Below are positions 1 to 5,672 of a DNA stretch of 10,868 nucleotides, one piece after another (within the stretch, counting starts at the first letter, position 1; each line of letters starts with the position of its first letter). The notes under the pieces are model-generated. The model saw nothing but the letters and a program-made list of their open reading frames with translations. It had not been told where the DNA came from and did not search any database. The DNA is from JALYIM01 sp040003205 (GTDB lineage: Bacteria; Acidobacteriota; Terriglobia; Terriglobales; Acidobacteriaceae), in NCBI GenBank assembly GCA_040003205.1, contig JBDUDA010000088.1:1-10868 (forward strand). Direction: 5' to 3'. The position numbers and the translations under genes were made by a program.

Positions 1-297
1 CTGGGTGGGCTGATAAGGAGAGTGAAACATGCCCAGGAACCGGTCGCGCCACTTAACGGCGCCGCCCGTGGTGTCCACTCGATGTTCCCAGTCGAAGTCA
101 GCGTCTCCGTAGCGCTGGCGTCGTTGCTCGGGGGTGGATTCGCGAACAAACTCCCACAAGATCGAAGCGAGAAGACGCAGCGTTGCGGGAAATCCCATGT
201 GCATCCGCTGCTCTTCCCACCAGCGACGCAGCGTTCCTCGAAGCGAAAGCTCAGTGTCGCAGCCACGGGCTGGGTTGTTGTTCAAGACAATTTTCAT
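1..297 (-). CDS. N-terminal part of an unidentified protein, possibly a methyltransferase (runs off left edge)
   Basis: The minus strand is open without a stop from an ATG at 297 to base 1, giving 99 residues. The sequence looks coding: it is rich in Trp, Arg and Glu and contains RRWWEEQRMHMGF, ESTPEQRRQRYGDADFDWEH and, at the very edge, FLGMFHSPYQPTQ. From memory this resembles the segment before the methyltransferase domain of acidobacterial class I SAM-dependent methyltransferases, but no SAM-binding motif lies inside the window, so the function is an inference. An in-frame ATG at 333 would add 12 residues (MDRTPWRLTLPT). It is preceded directly by GGGAG, which is too close to act as a normal ribosome binding site. 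The start at 297 has no clear Shine-Dalgarno either, so the start is unsettled. Plus-strand frames across this stretch look like shadows. Confidence 0.6.
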   Translation of the reverse strand, partial: MKIVLNNNPARGCDTELSLRGTLRRWWEEQRMHMGFPATLRLLASILWEFVRESTPEQRRQRYGDADFDWEHRVDTTGGAVKWRDRFLGMFHSPYQPTQ

Positions 298-374
298 TGT
301 TGGCAATGTTAATCGCCAAGGCGTCCGATCCATCTCCCGTATTGCCAACTCTTCTGAGCGTTGGCCGTTGCAGC

Positions 375-522
375 AGCAGGTCCCTCGACTGCGCAAAGCT
401 CACGCTTTGCTCCGCTCGGGATGACAAAAGTGAAGGCACATTTGGGATATCAGTTAGACTTGTCATCCCGACCGGCCCGTTGATTCGCGAAGCGAAGCAA
501 CCGGCGAGTGGAGGGACCTGCT
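375..522. repeat. Two-unit palindromic intergenic repeat (REP/BIME-like), AGCAGG ends outward
   Basis: Outer arms AGCAGGTCCCTCGACT (375-390) and the reverse complement of AGCAGGTCCCTCCACT (507-522) match at 15 of 16 bases. Inner arms GGGATGACAA (418-427) and TTGTCATCCC (460-469) match perfectly. So there are two units of roughly 55-60 bases in opposite orientation, each running from AGCAGGTCCC to GGGATGACAA. The left unit has its own hairpin, GCAAAGC/GCTTTGC (stem 392-398 with 403-409). It lies between the stop of the ABC/TPR operon at 547 and the start of the gene leaving the left edge, so it could fold at the 3' end of the operon transcript. There is no ORF or transposase in it. I see nothing else in 298-546. 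Confidence 0.75.
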
Positions 523-546
523 TTGTTCTTTTCAAAGTGAGACGTT

Positions 547-1473
547 CTAATCCGAAGGAAGCAATTTCGGTCTCTTCGGAGGCACGTACCCTGCCGGCAT
601 TCCTTTTTGGATGAAGGGCAAGTCGTCCGGAGAACGTACTTCCAACTTGCCGTCTGCGGTCAGGTTGTAAGGACGGCCGAGCGGATCCAGCGGAACACCA
701 CCGATCAGCCCAGCTCTTGCCAGTTCTGCAAAATTCGACGGCGAGCGTCCAGTTTTCTGTCGGTAAAGAGAGATAGTGGATTCCAACTTTGTAACTTCGT
801 CATCCACCCGCAGCGCGCGTAAGTGTGCGACAGCATTTGCGCGGATCGAAGGATCTTGCGAGGCTTGGTAAGTCGTCGTCCACAGCATACGGGCAGTGTC
901 AGATTCTCCCGCGTGTTGCGCCATTTGCGCTGCCAGAATCCGCAAGAAGGGGTGGGCGCCGGGCACCTCTGAGCCGCGCGCGAACGCGTCCGCCGCAGCG
1001 GAGTAATTTTTCATTTCCGTGTAATGAATGAAACCAAGATTGTAGTAAAGGCGCCACTCGTTAAGATTATTGCGGATGCCGAATTCCGTCAGTGCAATCG
1101 CTTTCTCCGGTTGGCCCGCTCCGTTGGGAGGCTTTGGCCCCACGAAATTGGCGCCGAATTCATATGCGGGGACTAAATGCGGATCCAGAACAGTGGCGAT
1201 GTTCAGCAGCGGGTAAAGCAATTCATAGTTTCCGGTGCTGTGGTGCGCGGTGCCGAAGTATTGAACTGCACGCGTCCAATAAATGTCCGCTAACAGCCCG
1301 TCGTAACCAAGGCTCATTCGTTTAAGAGCCCTGGGGGAAGATATGAACAGCACCTGTTCAATCGTGGCGTTGGTGCGGAGATGATCCACCTGGCGCAGCA
1401 GCAGAACTGACCCTACGAAACTGAAAAGCAAAAGGGTCCCAGCGGCAATCGTGACTCTGCGAGTGCTGCTCAT
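547..1473 (-). CDS. Membrane-anchored TPR-like protein, last gene of the ABC export unit
   Basis: This is a 308-residue protein of unknown function. The start chosen is the ATG at 1473, which overlaps the permease stop as ATGA (4 bases) and is typical of translational coupling. A longer frame back to 1656 only reads through the permease gene. Residues about 7-27 (TIAAGTLLLFSFVGSVLLL) form one hydrophobic helix, a signal anchor or uncleaved signal. The rest should face the periplasm. Residues about 55-215 are helical and tetratricopeptide-like (YDGLLADIYWTRAVQYFG; EWRLYYNLGFIHYTEMKNYSAAADAFARGS). The C-terminus has an LYRQKTGRSPSNFAEL segment followed by PLDPLGRPYNL, recalling the DPxGxPY turn of GspG-like pseudopilins. 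I infer a protein partner of the exporter. The product name is a fold-level guess; the gene itself is secure. Confidence 0.85.
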   Translation of the reverse strand: MSSTRRVTIAAGTLLLFSFVGSVLLLRQVDHLRTNATIEQVLFISSPRALKRMSLGYDGLLADIYWTRAVQYFGTAHHSTGNYELLYPLLNIATVLDPHLVPAYEFGANFVGPKPPNGAGQPEKAIALTEFGIRNNLNEWRLYYNLGFIHYTEMKNYSAAADAFARGSEVPGAHPFLRILAAQMAQHAGESDTARMLWTTTYQASQDPSIRANAVAHLRALRVDDEVTKLESTISLYRQKTGRSPSNFAELARAGLIGGVPLDPLGRPYNLTADGKLEVRSPDDLPFIQKGMPAGYVPPKRPKLLPSD

Positions 1474-2246
1474 TTCAGGTTTCGATGCTGAAAGATCAGA
1501 ATGCCTCCGCACAACACCATTGCCGAATAGACCACGGCATAGGCAGTGTTGTAGAGGATGAGATGCCCTGAAACCGGCTGCTGATGGGCCACGGAGCTGA
1601 TCACATTCAACGCCGAAAAGTTCGGGACCAGGTAGGCCGCGCCGGTCGCCAGCCACTTAGTGAGACCGCCTGTCATCGCCGCAAACCCGCGCAAGTCTTC
1701 TGCGAAACTGCCGATCACAAACAGCGAGAACGCGAAAACGGCCGACATCAGCGGGGAAGAGAAGGAAGAGAATAGCAAGGCAAGGGCGGTTGTGATTAAG
1801 AACTGCAAAATTATGAAGTAGAGTGCGGCGAGAACCCATCCATCCGCGCGATGCAAGCGATGCGAAACATACAGCAGCGAAGCAAAAACACCAATCGCCA
1901 TAAAAAATGTATTCACCGTGAGGGTTCCAGCCAAGCCAAGAAATTTGCCGACGATGAACTCCCAACGCTGCACAGGTCGCGAGAGGACCGTGTAAAGGGT
2001 GCGCTTATCAATCTCTTTCGAGACCAGACCGATGCCGACGAAGATGGCAATCACCGTGCCGAACAGCGAAATCGCGGTGAGTCCGAGATTGATAACCACC
2101 AATCGCTCAATATCGATTGAAATCTGTCCGACTAGAACCGCTGCCCCTGACATCAGCAATGCGAAAGCGATCAGGTTGTAAAGTACGCGATCGCGCACCG
2201 CTTCGCGAAACGTGTTCGATGCGATTTGGAAAATGCGTCCGTTCAA
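1470..2246 (-). CDS. ABC-2 type transporter permease
   Basis: This 258-residue membrane protein has about six hydrophobic segments (roughly residues 22-41, 49-76, 103-127, 138-160, 164-182, 229-252). Between the second and third lies the motif VSKEIDKRTLYTVLSRPVQR, which is characteristic of ABC-2 permeases of the NosY/ABC-2 family 2 type and couples to the ATPase. The gene starts inside the last codons of the ATPase gene (4-base overlap at 2243-2246), and its own stop overlaps the start of the TPR-like gene. The three genes are therefore almost certainly one transcript with coupled translation. As the only permease in the unit it would act as a homodimer in the inner membrane. The substrate cannot be read from the sequence. 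No solute-binding protein is encoded beside it, which fits an exporter or membrane-remodelling role and not uptake. Confidence 0.92.
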   Translation of the reverse strand: MNGRIFQIASNTFREAVRDRVLYNLIAFALLMSGAAVLVGQISIDIERLVVINLGLTAISLFGTVIAIFVGIGLVSKEIDKRTLYTVLSRPVQRWEFIVGKFLGLAGTLTVNTFFMAIGVFASLLYVSHRLHRADGWVLAALYFIILQFLITTALALLFSSFSSPLMSAVFAFSLFVIGSFAEDLRGFAAMTGGLTKWLATGAAYLVPNFSALNVISSVAHQQPVSGHLILYNTAYAVVYSAMVLCGGILIFQHRNLK

Positions 2247-3184
2247 GACTGGACTCCCGCGCTAGCCGCGTCAGATTTCAATCGGGCAACGAAATAGTCT
2301 TCGAGAGATGCCCGCACTGGAGTCACCGAGACTAAGCGCATGCGTTCGCGCCTTATGATTTCCAGGGCCGTATCTTGATTTTCTTCCGGCACAATCGCCC
2401 GGACAGTTTCTCCGGCCAGGCGGCATTCAGTACTCAGCGCCCGCAATGCATCGGGAATGGTAGTCCCCTGCCACACCAGCTCAACCCTGCCATGAACGCT
2501 TGAGGTAAGGTCCGCAATGGCGCCCACTCCGCGAAGCTCTCCTTTGTGGAGGACCGCGACTCGATCACACAGAGCTTCGGCGTCGGCCAAAATGTGGGTT
2601 GAGAAGAAAACTGTCTTGCCCTCGTGCTTCAACTGTTCTATCAAGTCGCGAACCTCCCGACGGCCCATGGGATCTAGTCCAGACATGGGTTCATCGAGAA
2701 AAACGACTTTTGGATCATGCAAGATCGCCTGCGCAATTCCGGCGCGTTGCAGCATTCCTTTGGAGAATTTTCGTAATTGCACTCCCGCGGCATCGCCCAA
2801 CCCCACGCGATCCAGCATCGTGGTGATTTTGTTGGAGAGCCCTTTGGCGTCCATGCCGGAAAGCCGGCCATAGTAGTGCAGCAATTCCCGCGCGGTCAGA
2901 TAGTCATAAAAATATGGTTGCTCAGGCAGAAATCCGATCTGCGCTTTCATTTTGGGATCGCTGAGTTCCATTCCGAGGATTCGCGCCGTCCCCGAAGTGG
3001 GAAATATGAGTCCCATCAGCAACTTCAGGGTCGTAGTTTTGCCCGCGCCATTAGGACCCAGGAAGCCAAAAATTTCGCCCTGCTCGACTTGCATGCGCAA
3101 AGGCGAGAGGGCTTGCTTCGGCTTTTTTTTCCAGAAGCCGGTCGTGTATTTTTTTTCCAGATCGAGGATGTCAATCGCTGTCAT
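2243..3184 (-). CDS. ABC transporter ATP-binding protein (ABC-2 exporter type)
   Basis: From the ATG at 3184 this is a 313-residue cytoplasmic ATPase. Visible motifs in order: Walker A GPNGAGKTT (43-51), Q-loop Gln89 in LPEQPY, signature FSKGM (140-144, a variant of LSGGQ), Walker B VVFLDEP with catalytic Glu165, D-loop SGLDP, and H-loop His197 in STHILADAEAL. About 100 residues follow, ending in SVTPVRASLEDYFVARL, the C-terminal extension usual in NatA/CcmA-like ATPases of ABC-2 exporters. I prefer the start at 3184 over the in-frame ATG at 3223. The extra residues (MGASFFFGAAKVI) are not part of the fold, and a TATAAT box sits right at 3226-3231, so the upstream ATG would lie at the transcription start. 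The permease begins in the last four bases of this gene. Confidence 0.93.
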   Translation of the reverse strand: MTAIDILDLEKKYTTGFWKKKPKQALSPLRMQVEQGEIFGFLGPNGAGKTTTLKLLMGLIFPTSGTARILGMELSDPKMKAQIGFLPEQPYFYDYLTARELLHYYGRLSGMDAKGLSNKITTMLDRVGLGDAAGVQLRKFSKGMLQRAGIAQAILHDPKVVFLDEPMSGLDPMGRREVRDLIEQLKHEGKTVFFSTHILADAEALCDRVAVLHKGELRGVGAIADLTSSVHGRVELVWQGTTIPDALRALSTECRLAGETVRAIVPEENQDTALEIIRRERMRLVSVTPVRASLEDYFVARLKSDAASAGVQS

Positions 3185-3225
3185 GATCACTTTTGCTGCG
3201 CCAAAAAAAAAGGACGCACCCATAA

Positions 3226-3231
3226 ATTATA
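3226..3231 (-). promoter_or_regulatory. Candidate -10 box of the ABC export operon
   Basis: On the minus strand a perfect TATAAT lies 41 bases before the ATG at 3184. It would place transcription start near 3219 and leave a leader of about 35 bases. No good -35 hexamer is found at 16-18 bases upstream, so this is a -10-only call. If the ATG at 3223 were used instead, the message would be nearly leaderless. Confidence 0.4.
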
Positions 3232-3345
3232 AGCAAGTTGGATTCAGATTAGGACGTCAGGATTGTAGACCAGATTACCAAAGTAAAAGTTGCGCCACGT
3301 TAACGCTTTGATCGTTGTGTTTTGCGCAAGAACTCTGAGCGGACT

Positions 3346-3873
3346 TTATTGACCGATCGAAACGTAAGTCGCTCCCATACAGGTAGCATGGCTGGGGGCT
3401 CCTGCATCGATCGAAATATAGCGAACTACATGATCTTCAGTTCCGCAAAAGCCTTTTACGCCCGTAATGTTCATGGTTACAGGGTCGGCGGCGGAGACGA
3501 ACGTATCAGCCGGAGGGCCACCCGATCCCGTGGATATAAATCGGTATCCGCTCTTGGTTCCTTGACTTATCACGAAATCGATCAGACATGCATTAAGGGA
3601 AGACGGCCCTGCGCTGCAACTTGCATCTGCCGGTCCCAGGGTGGCGATATTGCTGGCGTACCCAGTGAGCGGGAATGCAGTTTGAAAGGACTGCTGGGCG
3701 GTGTTAATAGTGCGGACCGATGCGGCTGCCGAAGACTCATTGGCAGCAATTCGCGCCCGCAAAAGATTAGGAATCGCGATAGCCGCGATGATTAAAATGA
3801 TGGCCACGACAATCAGTAGCTCAATCAGAGAGAATCCCCGATTGGTTGTCGGATATCTTAGCGGCCGTTTCAT
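3346..3873 (-). CDS. Type IV pilin-like protein, divergent copy 1 of 3
   Basis: A 175-residue prepilin. The leader MKRPLRYPTTNRG (13 residues) ends in Gly before the cleavage site, and the mature protein begins FSLIELLIVVAIILIIAAIA with Glu at +5, the type IVa pilin signature recognised by prepilin peptidase. The mature chain is 162 residues, exactly as in the other two copies, but its C-terminal domain is clearly more divergent. Four cysteines are kept in the same places (ASCSAG..LNAC, GFCGTED, ATCMGA), allowing two disulfides. The start at 3873 is preceded by a GAGAGA ribosome binding site; the frame continues upstream to 4068 but only across the pilin-2 terminator and gene end. The leader is twice as long as in copies 2 and 3. 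No convincing terminator lies between its stop and the ABC operon. It may be a major or minor pilin or a pseudopilin; the sequence alone does not decide. Confidence 0.9.
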   Translation of the reverse strand: MKRPLRYPTTNRGFSLIELLIVVAIILIIAAIAIPNLLRARIAANESSAAASVRTINTAQQSFQTAFPLTGYASNIATLGPADASCSAGPSSLNACLIDFVISQGTKSGYRFISTGSGGPPADTFVSAADPVTMNITGVKGFCGTEDHVVRYISIDAGAPSHATCMGATYVSIGQ

Positions 3874-3939
3874 GCCATCTCTCGTTGCACGCCAGAGACC
3901 ATTTGCGGCCGATGTCGAGGTAAGAAACAACGTCGTGCG

Positions 3940-3954
3940 GCACTTTTTGTAACA
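3940..3954 (-). promoter_or_regulatory. Degenerate -24/-12 (sigma-54-like) element before pilin 1
   Basis: Minus strand TGTTACAAAAAGTGC lies 67 bases before the pilin-1 ATG, the same position as the better elements of pilins 2 and 3 (65 and 62). The -12 GC is intact and the spacing is right, but the -24 GG is GT. It could be a decayed or weak promoter; alternatively pilin 1 is expressed by readthrough from pilin 2. Confidence 0.25.
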
Positions 3955-3971
3955 GGCGCTAGGACGAACAC

Positions 3972-4005
3972 AAAAAAAGGAGCATCGGATTTTATCCGAT
4001 GCTCC
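3972..4005 (-). terminator. Rho-independent terminator of pilin 2
   Basis: A perfect 12-base-pair stem (GGAGCATCGGAT at 3979-3990 with ATCCGATGCTCC at 3994-4005) and a 3-base loop. It is followed on the minus strand by seven T (3978-3972). It lies 27 bases after the pilin-2 stop, between it and pilin 1. Confidence 0.9.
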
Positions 4006-4031
4006 AGTTGGCTTGATACTTTGTGAACCTT

Positions 4032-4538
4032 CTACTGGCCGATCGCGGTATAGGTCGCGCCCGTGCAAACTGCCGCACTGGCAGCCGGACCAGGGTCCGG
4101 GGTGATAAAGCGTACGACATTATCTTCCGTGCCGCAGAAACCTTTAACACCGGTTGAGTTAAGGGTGACCGCATTAGCTGTGCTCAGGAAGCTTGTTGCC
4201 GGTGGGCCACCAGCTCCGGTACTCGCAAAGGTGTATCCGCTCTTGGTGCCGGCCGCCAGCGTCGAATCGATGATGCAGGCGTTAGTGGCTGCGGGCGCCG
4301 CGCAACCGGCCGCTGGAGGCCCCAGGGCTGCGATGGTTCCCGCGTAACCAACTGCTGGGTAAGCGGTCTGGAATGACTGTTGGGCAGTGGCCACTGTGCG
4401 GAGCGAGGCCGCTGCGGACGACTCGTTGGCCGCGATGCGCGCGCGCAACAAGTTTGGAATGGCGATCGCAGCGATGATGAGAATAATCGCCACCACGATC
4501 AGCAATTCAATAAGTGAAAATCCTTTTTGTTTCTTCAT
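4032..4538 (-). CDS. Type IV pilin-like protein, copy 2 of 3
   Basis: A 168-residue prepilin with the short basic leader MKKQKG, cleavage before Phe, then FSLIELLIVVAIILIIAAIA with Glu at +5. The hydrophobic helix continues into RARIAANESSAAASLRT. The mature chain is 162 residues and differs from copy 3 at only about 21 positions, mostly in the C-terminal half. Four cysteines are conserved (GCAAPAATNAC, GFCGTED, AAVCTGA). I chose the ATG at 4538, preceded by GAGGGA at good spacing; an in-frame ATG at 4559 would add MEKRDTK in front of the standard leader. The gene has its own terminator (3972-4005), a sigma-54-type promoter (4603-4617) and an upstream inverted-repeat site (4750-4764). It should be exported, processed by prepilin peptidase and assembled into a pilus or pseudopilus by a machine that is not encoded here. 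Confidence 0.94.
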   Translation of the reverse strand: MKKQKGFSLIELLIVVAIILIIAAIAIPNLLRARIAANESSAAASLRTVATAQQSFQTAYPAVGYAGTIAALGPPAAGCAAPAATNACIIDSTLAAGTKSGYTFASTGAGGPPATSFLSTANAVTLNSTGVKGFCGTEDNVVRFITPDPGPAASAAVCTGATYTAIGQ

Positions 4539-4602
4539 CTTGGTGTCCCTCTTCTCCAAAAATGGAATTCGACAGTTAAGAAGCCCGATCGAGAATTTAC
4601 TC

Positions 4603-4617
4603 GCAGCTTTATCGCCA
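4603..4617 (-). promoter_or_regulatory. Sigma-54-type -24/-12 promoter of pilin 2
   Basis: Minus strand TGGCGATAAAGCTGC has GG and GC at the exact sigma-54 spacing (consensus TGGCAC-N5-TTGC). It ends 65 bases before the ATG at 4538, predicting a leader of about 50 bases. It shares the form TGGCG-N7-TGCG with the pilin-3 element. Confidence 0.6.
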
Positions 4618-4749
4618 AACCGAATTAGGGAATGACATTCGTAACTTTGGGAATGCTCTTAATTTACAGCGATTTAGCGGCTCGTCGAAAGTGGCGTTCG
4701 CCAGTTCACAGCTGGACACTAGGCCGGATGTCAAAATCTGTCGCAGGAC

Positions 4750-4764
4750 TGACAATTTGTGTCA
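4750..4764. promoter_or_regulatory. Upstream activator-like site of pilin 2 (15-base inverted repeat)
   Basis: TGACAATTTGTGTCA, with arms TGACA/TGTCA around five bases, is identical to 5658-5672. It lies 212 bases before the pilin-2 start and about 150 bases upstream of the -12 box, a usual place for an NtrC/PilR-family activator. Similarity to the other copy continues for about 10 bases beyond 4764. The GTGTC half resembles the PilR half-site known from Pseudomonas. Within 4618-4749 two GGGAATG copies (4628-4634, 4649-4655) lie 21 bases apart; nothing else is evident there. Confidence 0.55.
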
Positions 4765-4878
4765 TTGTGAAACCGTTTTATGCGACAGTGCGTCCATTAC
4801 GGGAAAAATCGATTGCGAAGGTGATTATGAATTTACTTAACGCTTGGAGCGAACCCTTCATCGCCTCACAAAAGTGAA

Positions 4879-4908
4879 GGAGCACCGGATGTTGCCATCC
4901 GGTGCTCC
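4879..4908 (-). terminator. Terminator-like hairpin after pilin 3
   Basis: A perfect 13-base-pair stem (GGAGCACCGGATG at 4879-4891 with CATCCGGTGCTCC at 4896-4908) around a 4-base loop, 28 bases after the pilin-3 stop. The following minus-strand tract is TTCACTTTT, a poor U-run, so termination may be partial. On the plus strand the hairpin is followed by CGTTTTGTTTTA. The stem is nearly the same as that of the pilin-2 terminator. Confidence 0.75.
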
Positions 4909-4936
4909 CGTTTTGTTTTACGACCGTTCTGAGCTA

Positions 4937-5443
4937 TTACTGTCCGATCGCGGTGTAGGTTGCGCCCGTGCAGATAGCCGCGCTGCCGGCTGCGCCACCA
5001 CTCGGGGTGATAAAGCGAACAACGTTGTCTTCAGTACCGCAGAACGCTTTTACTCCAGTGGTGTTAAGAGTTACCGGAACAGCGGTGCTGAGGTAAGTTG
5101 TGGCAGGCGGTCCGCCCGCGCCGGTAGAGGCGAAGGTGTAACCACTCTTGGTGCCGGCAGCCAACGTCGCATCAATGATGCAAGCATTAGCAACTGCCGG
5201 GGCTGCGCAACCTGCGGCAGGCGGTCCGAGCGCTCCGATAGTGGCCGCATAGCCGGTGGCTGGGTAAGAAGTCTGATAAGACAGCTGCGCTGTGGAAACG
5301 GTACGCAGCGAAGCTGCGGCGGACGACTCGTTGGCGGCAATACGTGCACGCAACAAGTTCGGAATGGCTATCGCGGCAATGATCAGGATGATCGCGACCA
5401 CGATGAGCAGTTCAATAAGTGAAAAACCTTTTTGTTTCTTCAT
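4937..5443 (-). CDS. Type IV pilin-like protein, copy 3 of 3
   Basis: A 168-residue prepilin: leader MKKQKG, cleavage before Phe, and FSLIELLIVVAIILIIAAIA with Glu at +5. The first 48 residues are identical to copy 2. The changes cluster in the globular domain (for example TTYLSTAVPV against TSFLSTANAV, and SGGAAGSAAIC against DPGPAASAAVC). The four cysteines are kept, as is the C-terminal CTGATYTAIGQ. The ATG at 5443 follows a strong GGAGAGAGGGA ribosome binding site. It is first in the array in transcription order and has its own sigma-54-type promoter (5505-5519), upstream inverted-repeat site (5658-5672) and downstream hairpin (4879-4908). As in copy 2, it is probably a filament subunit; its high similarity to copy 2 and shared control parts point to a fairly recent tandem duplication. 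Confidence 0.94.
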   Translation of the reverse strand: MKKQKGFSLIELLIVVAIILIIAAIAIPNLLRARIAANESSAAASLRTVSTAQLSYQTSYPATGYAATIGALGPPAAGCAAPAVANACIIDATLAAGTKSGYTFASTGAGGPPATTYLSTAVPVTLNTTGVKAFCGTEDNVVRFITPSGGAAGSAAICTGATYTAIGQ

Positions 5444-5504
5444 GTTTTGTCCCTCTCTCCTTCAAAACTTTCGGTCGGTTATGACCTGATTGCTGATTAT
5501 CTTC

Positions 5505-5519
5505 GCACTTTGAACGCCA
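5505..5519 (-). promoter_or_regulatory. Sigma-54-type -24/-12 promoter of pilin 3
   Basis: Minus strand TGGCGTTCAAAGTGC matches TGGCAC-N5-TTGC at TGGC and TGC, with correct GG-to-GC spacing. It ends 62 bases before the ATG at 5443, predicting a leader of about 50 bases. Confidence 0.6.
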
Positions 5520-5527
5520 CACGGGAA

Positions 5528-5601
5528 AGGTTACTAAGGTACTCAAGTAACCTCGGTTAAGTCACGTTAAATCATCTAGATGCATAGATAAGGTAACCTC
5601 G
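5528..5601. repeat. Short repeats between promoter and upstream site of pilin 3
   Basis: AGGTTACT (5528-5535) and AGTAACCT (5546-5553) form a perfect inverted repeat with a 10-base gap. GTAACCTCG occurs at 5547-5555 and again at 5593-5601. They fill part of the space between the -24 box and the distal inverted repeat, so they may bind a regulator or a DNA-bending protein. No match to them is seen upstream of pilin 2. Confidence 0.45.
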
Positions 5602-5657
5602 CCATCTCAAGCTTACGCCGTCACACTGTGTCACGTTGCCGGATTTCGCTTCCGGAA

Positions 5658-5672
5658 TGACAATTTGTGTCA
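5658..5672. promoter_or_regulatory. Upstream activator-like site of pilin 3 (15-base inverted repeat)
   Basis: TGACAATTTGTGTCA, identical to the pilin-2 site, lies 215 bases before the pilin-3 start. Another GTGTCAC half-site is at 5628-5634. Between 5683 and 5796 I see nothing more than a small palindrome, AGCTTAAGCT (5794-5803), at the end of the radical SAM gene. Confidence 0.55.

Noticed and set aside
375..522. Insertion sequence or MITE
   Set aside because: There is no transposase, no evident target-site duplication and no long terminal repeats; the two-unit structure fits a REP/BIME-like element better.
183..614. 143-codon plus-strand frame across the left intergenic region
   Set aside because: It runs across the palindromic repeat and antisense to two genes, and its translation looks random.
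1474..1656. N-terminal extension of the TPR-like gene back to 1656
   Set aside because: These 61 codons lie inside the permease gene in another frame, are Arg/Gly/Cys-rich and not membrane- or TPR-like, and the ATG at 1473 makes a classic ATGA overlap followed by a signal-anchor.
3887..3901. Minus-strand TGGTCTCTGGCGTGC, with sigma-54 GG/GC spacing, close to pilin 1
   Set aside because: Transcription would start about at the ATG, leaving no room for the ribosome binding site, and copies 2 and 3 have their boxes more than 60 bases upstream.
4844..5422. 192-codon plus-strand frame antisense to pilin 3
   Set aside because: It is the complement of a clear pilin gene, Arg/Gly/Cys/Ser-rich with no recognisable fold; a shadow caused by biased codon use.
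5528..5601. CRISPR-like short repeat array
   Set aside because: There are only two copies of a 9-base repeat, with no regular spacers and no cas genes in the window.
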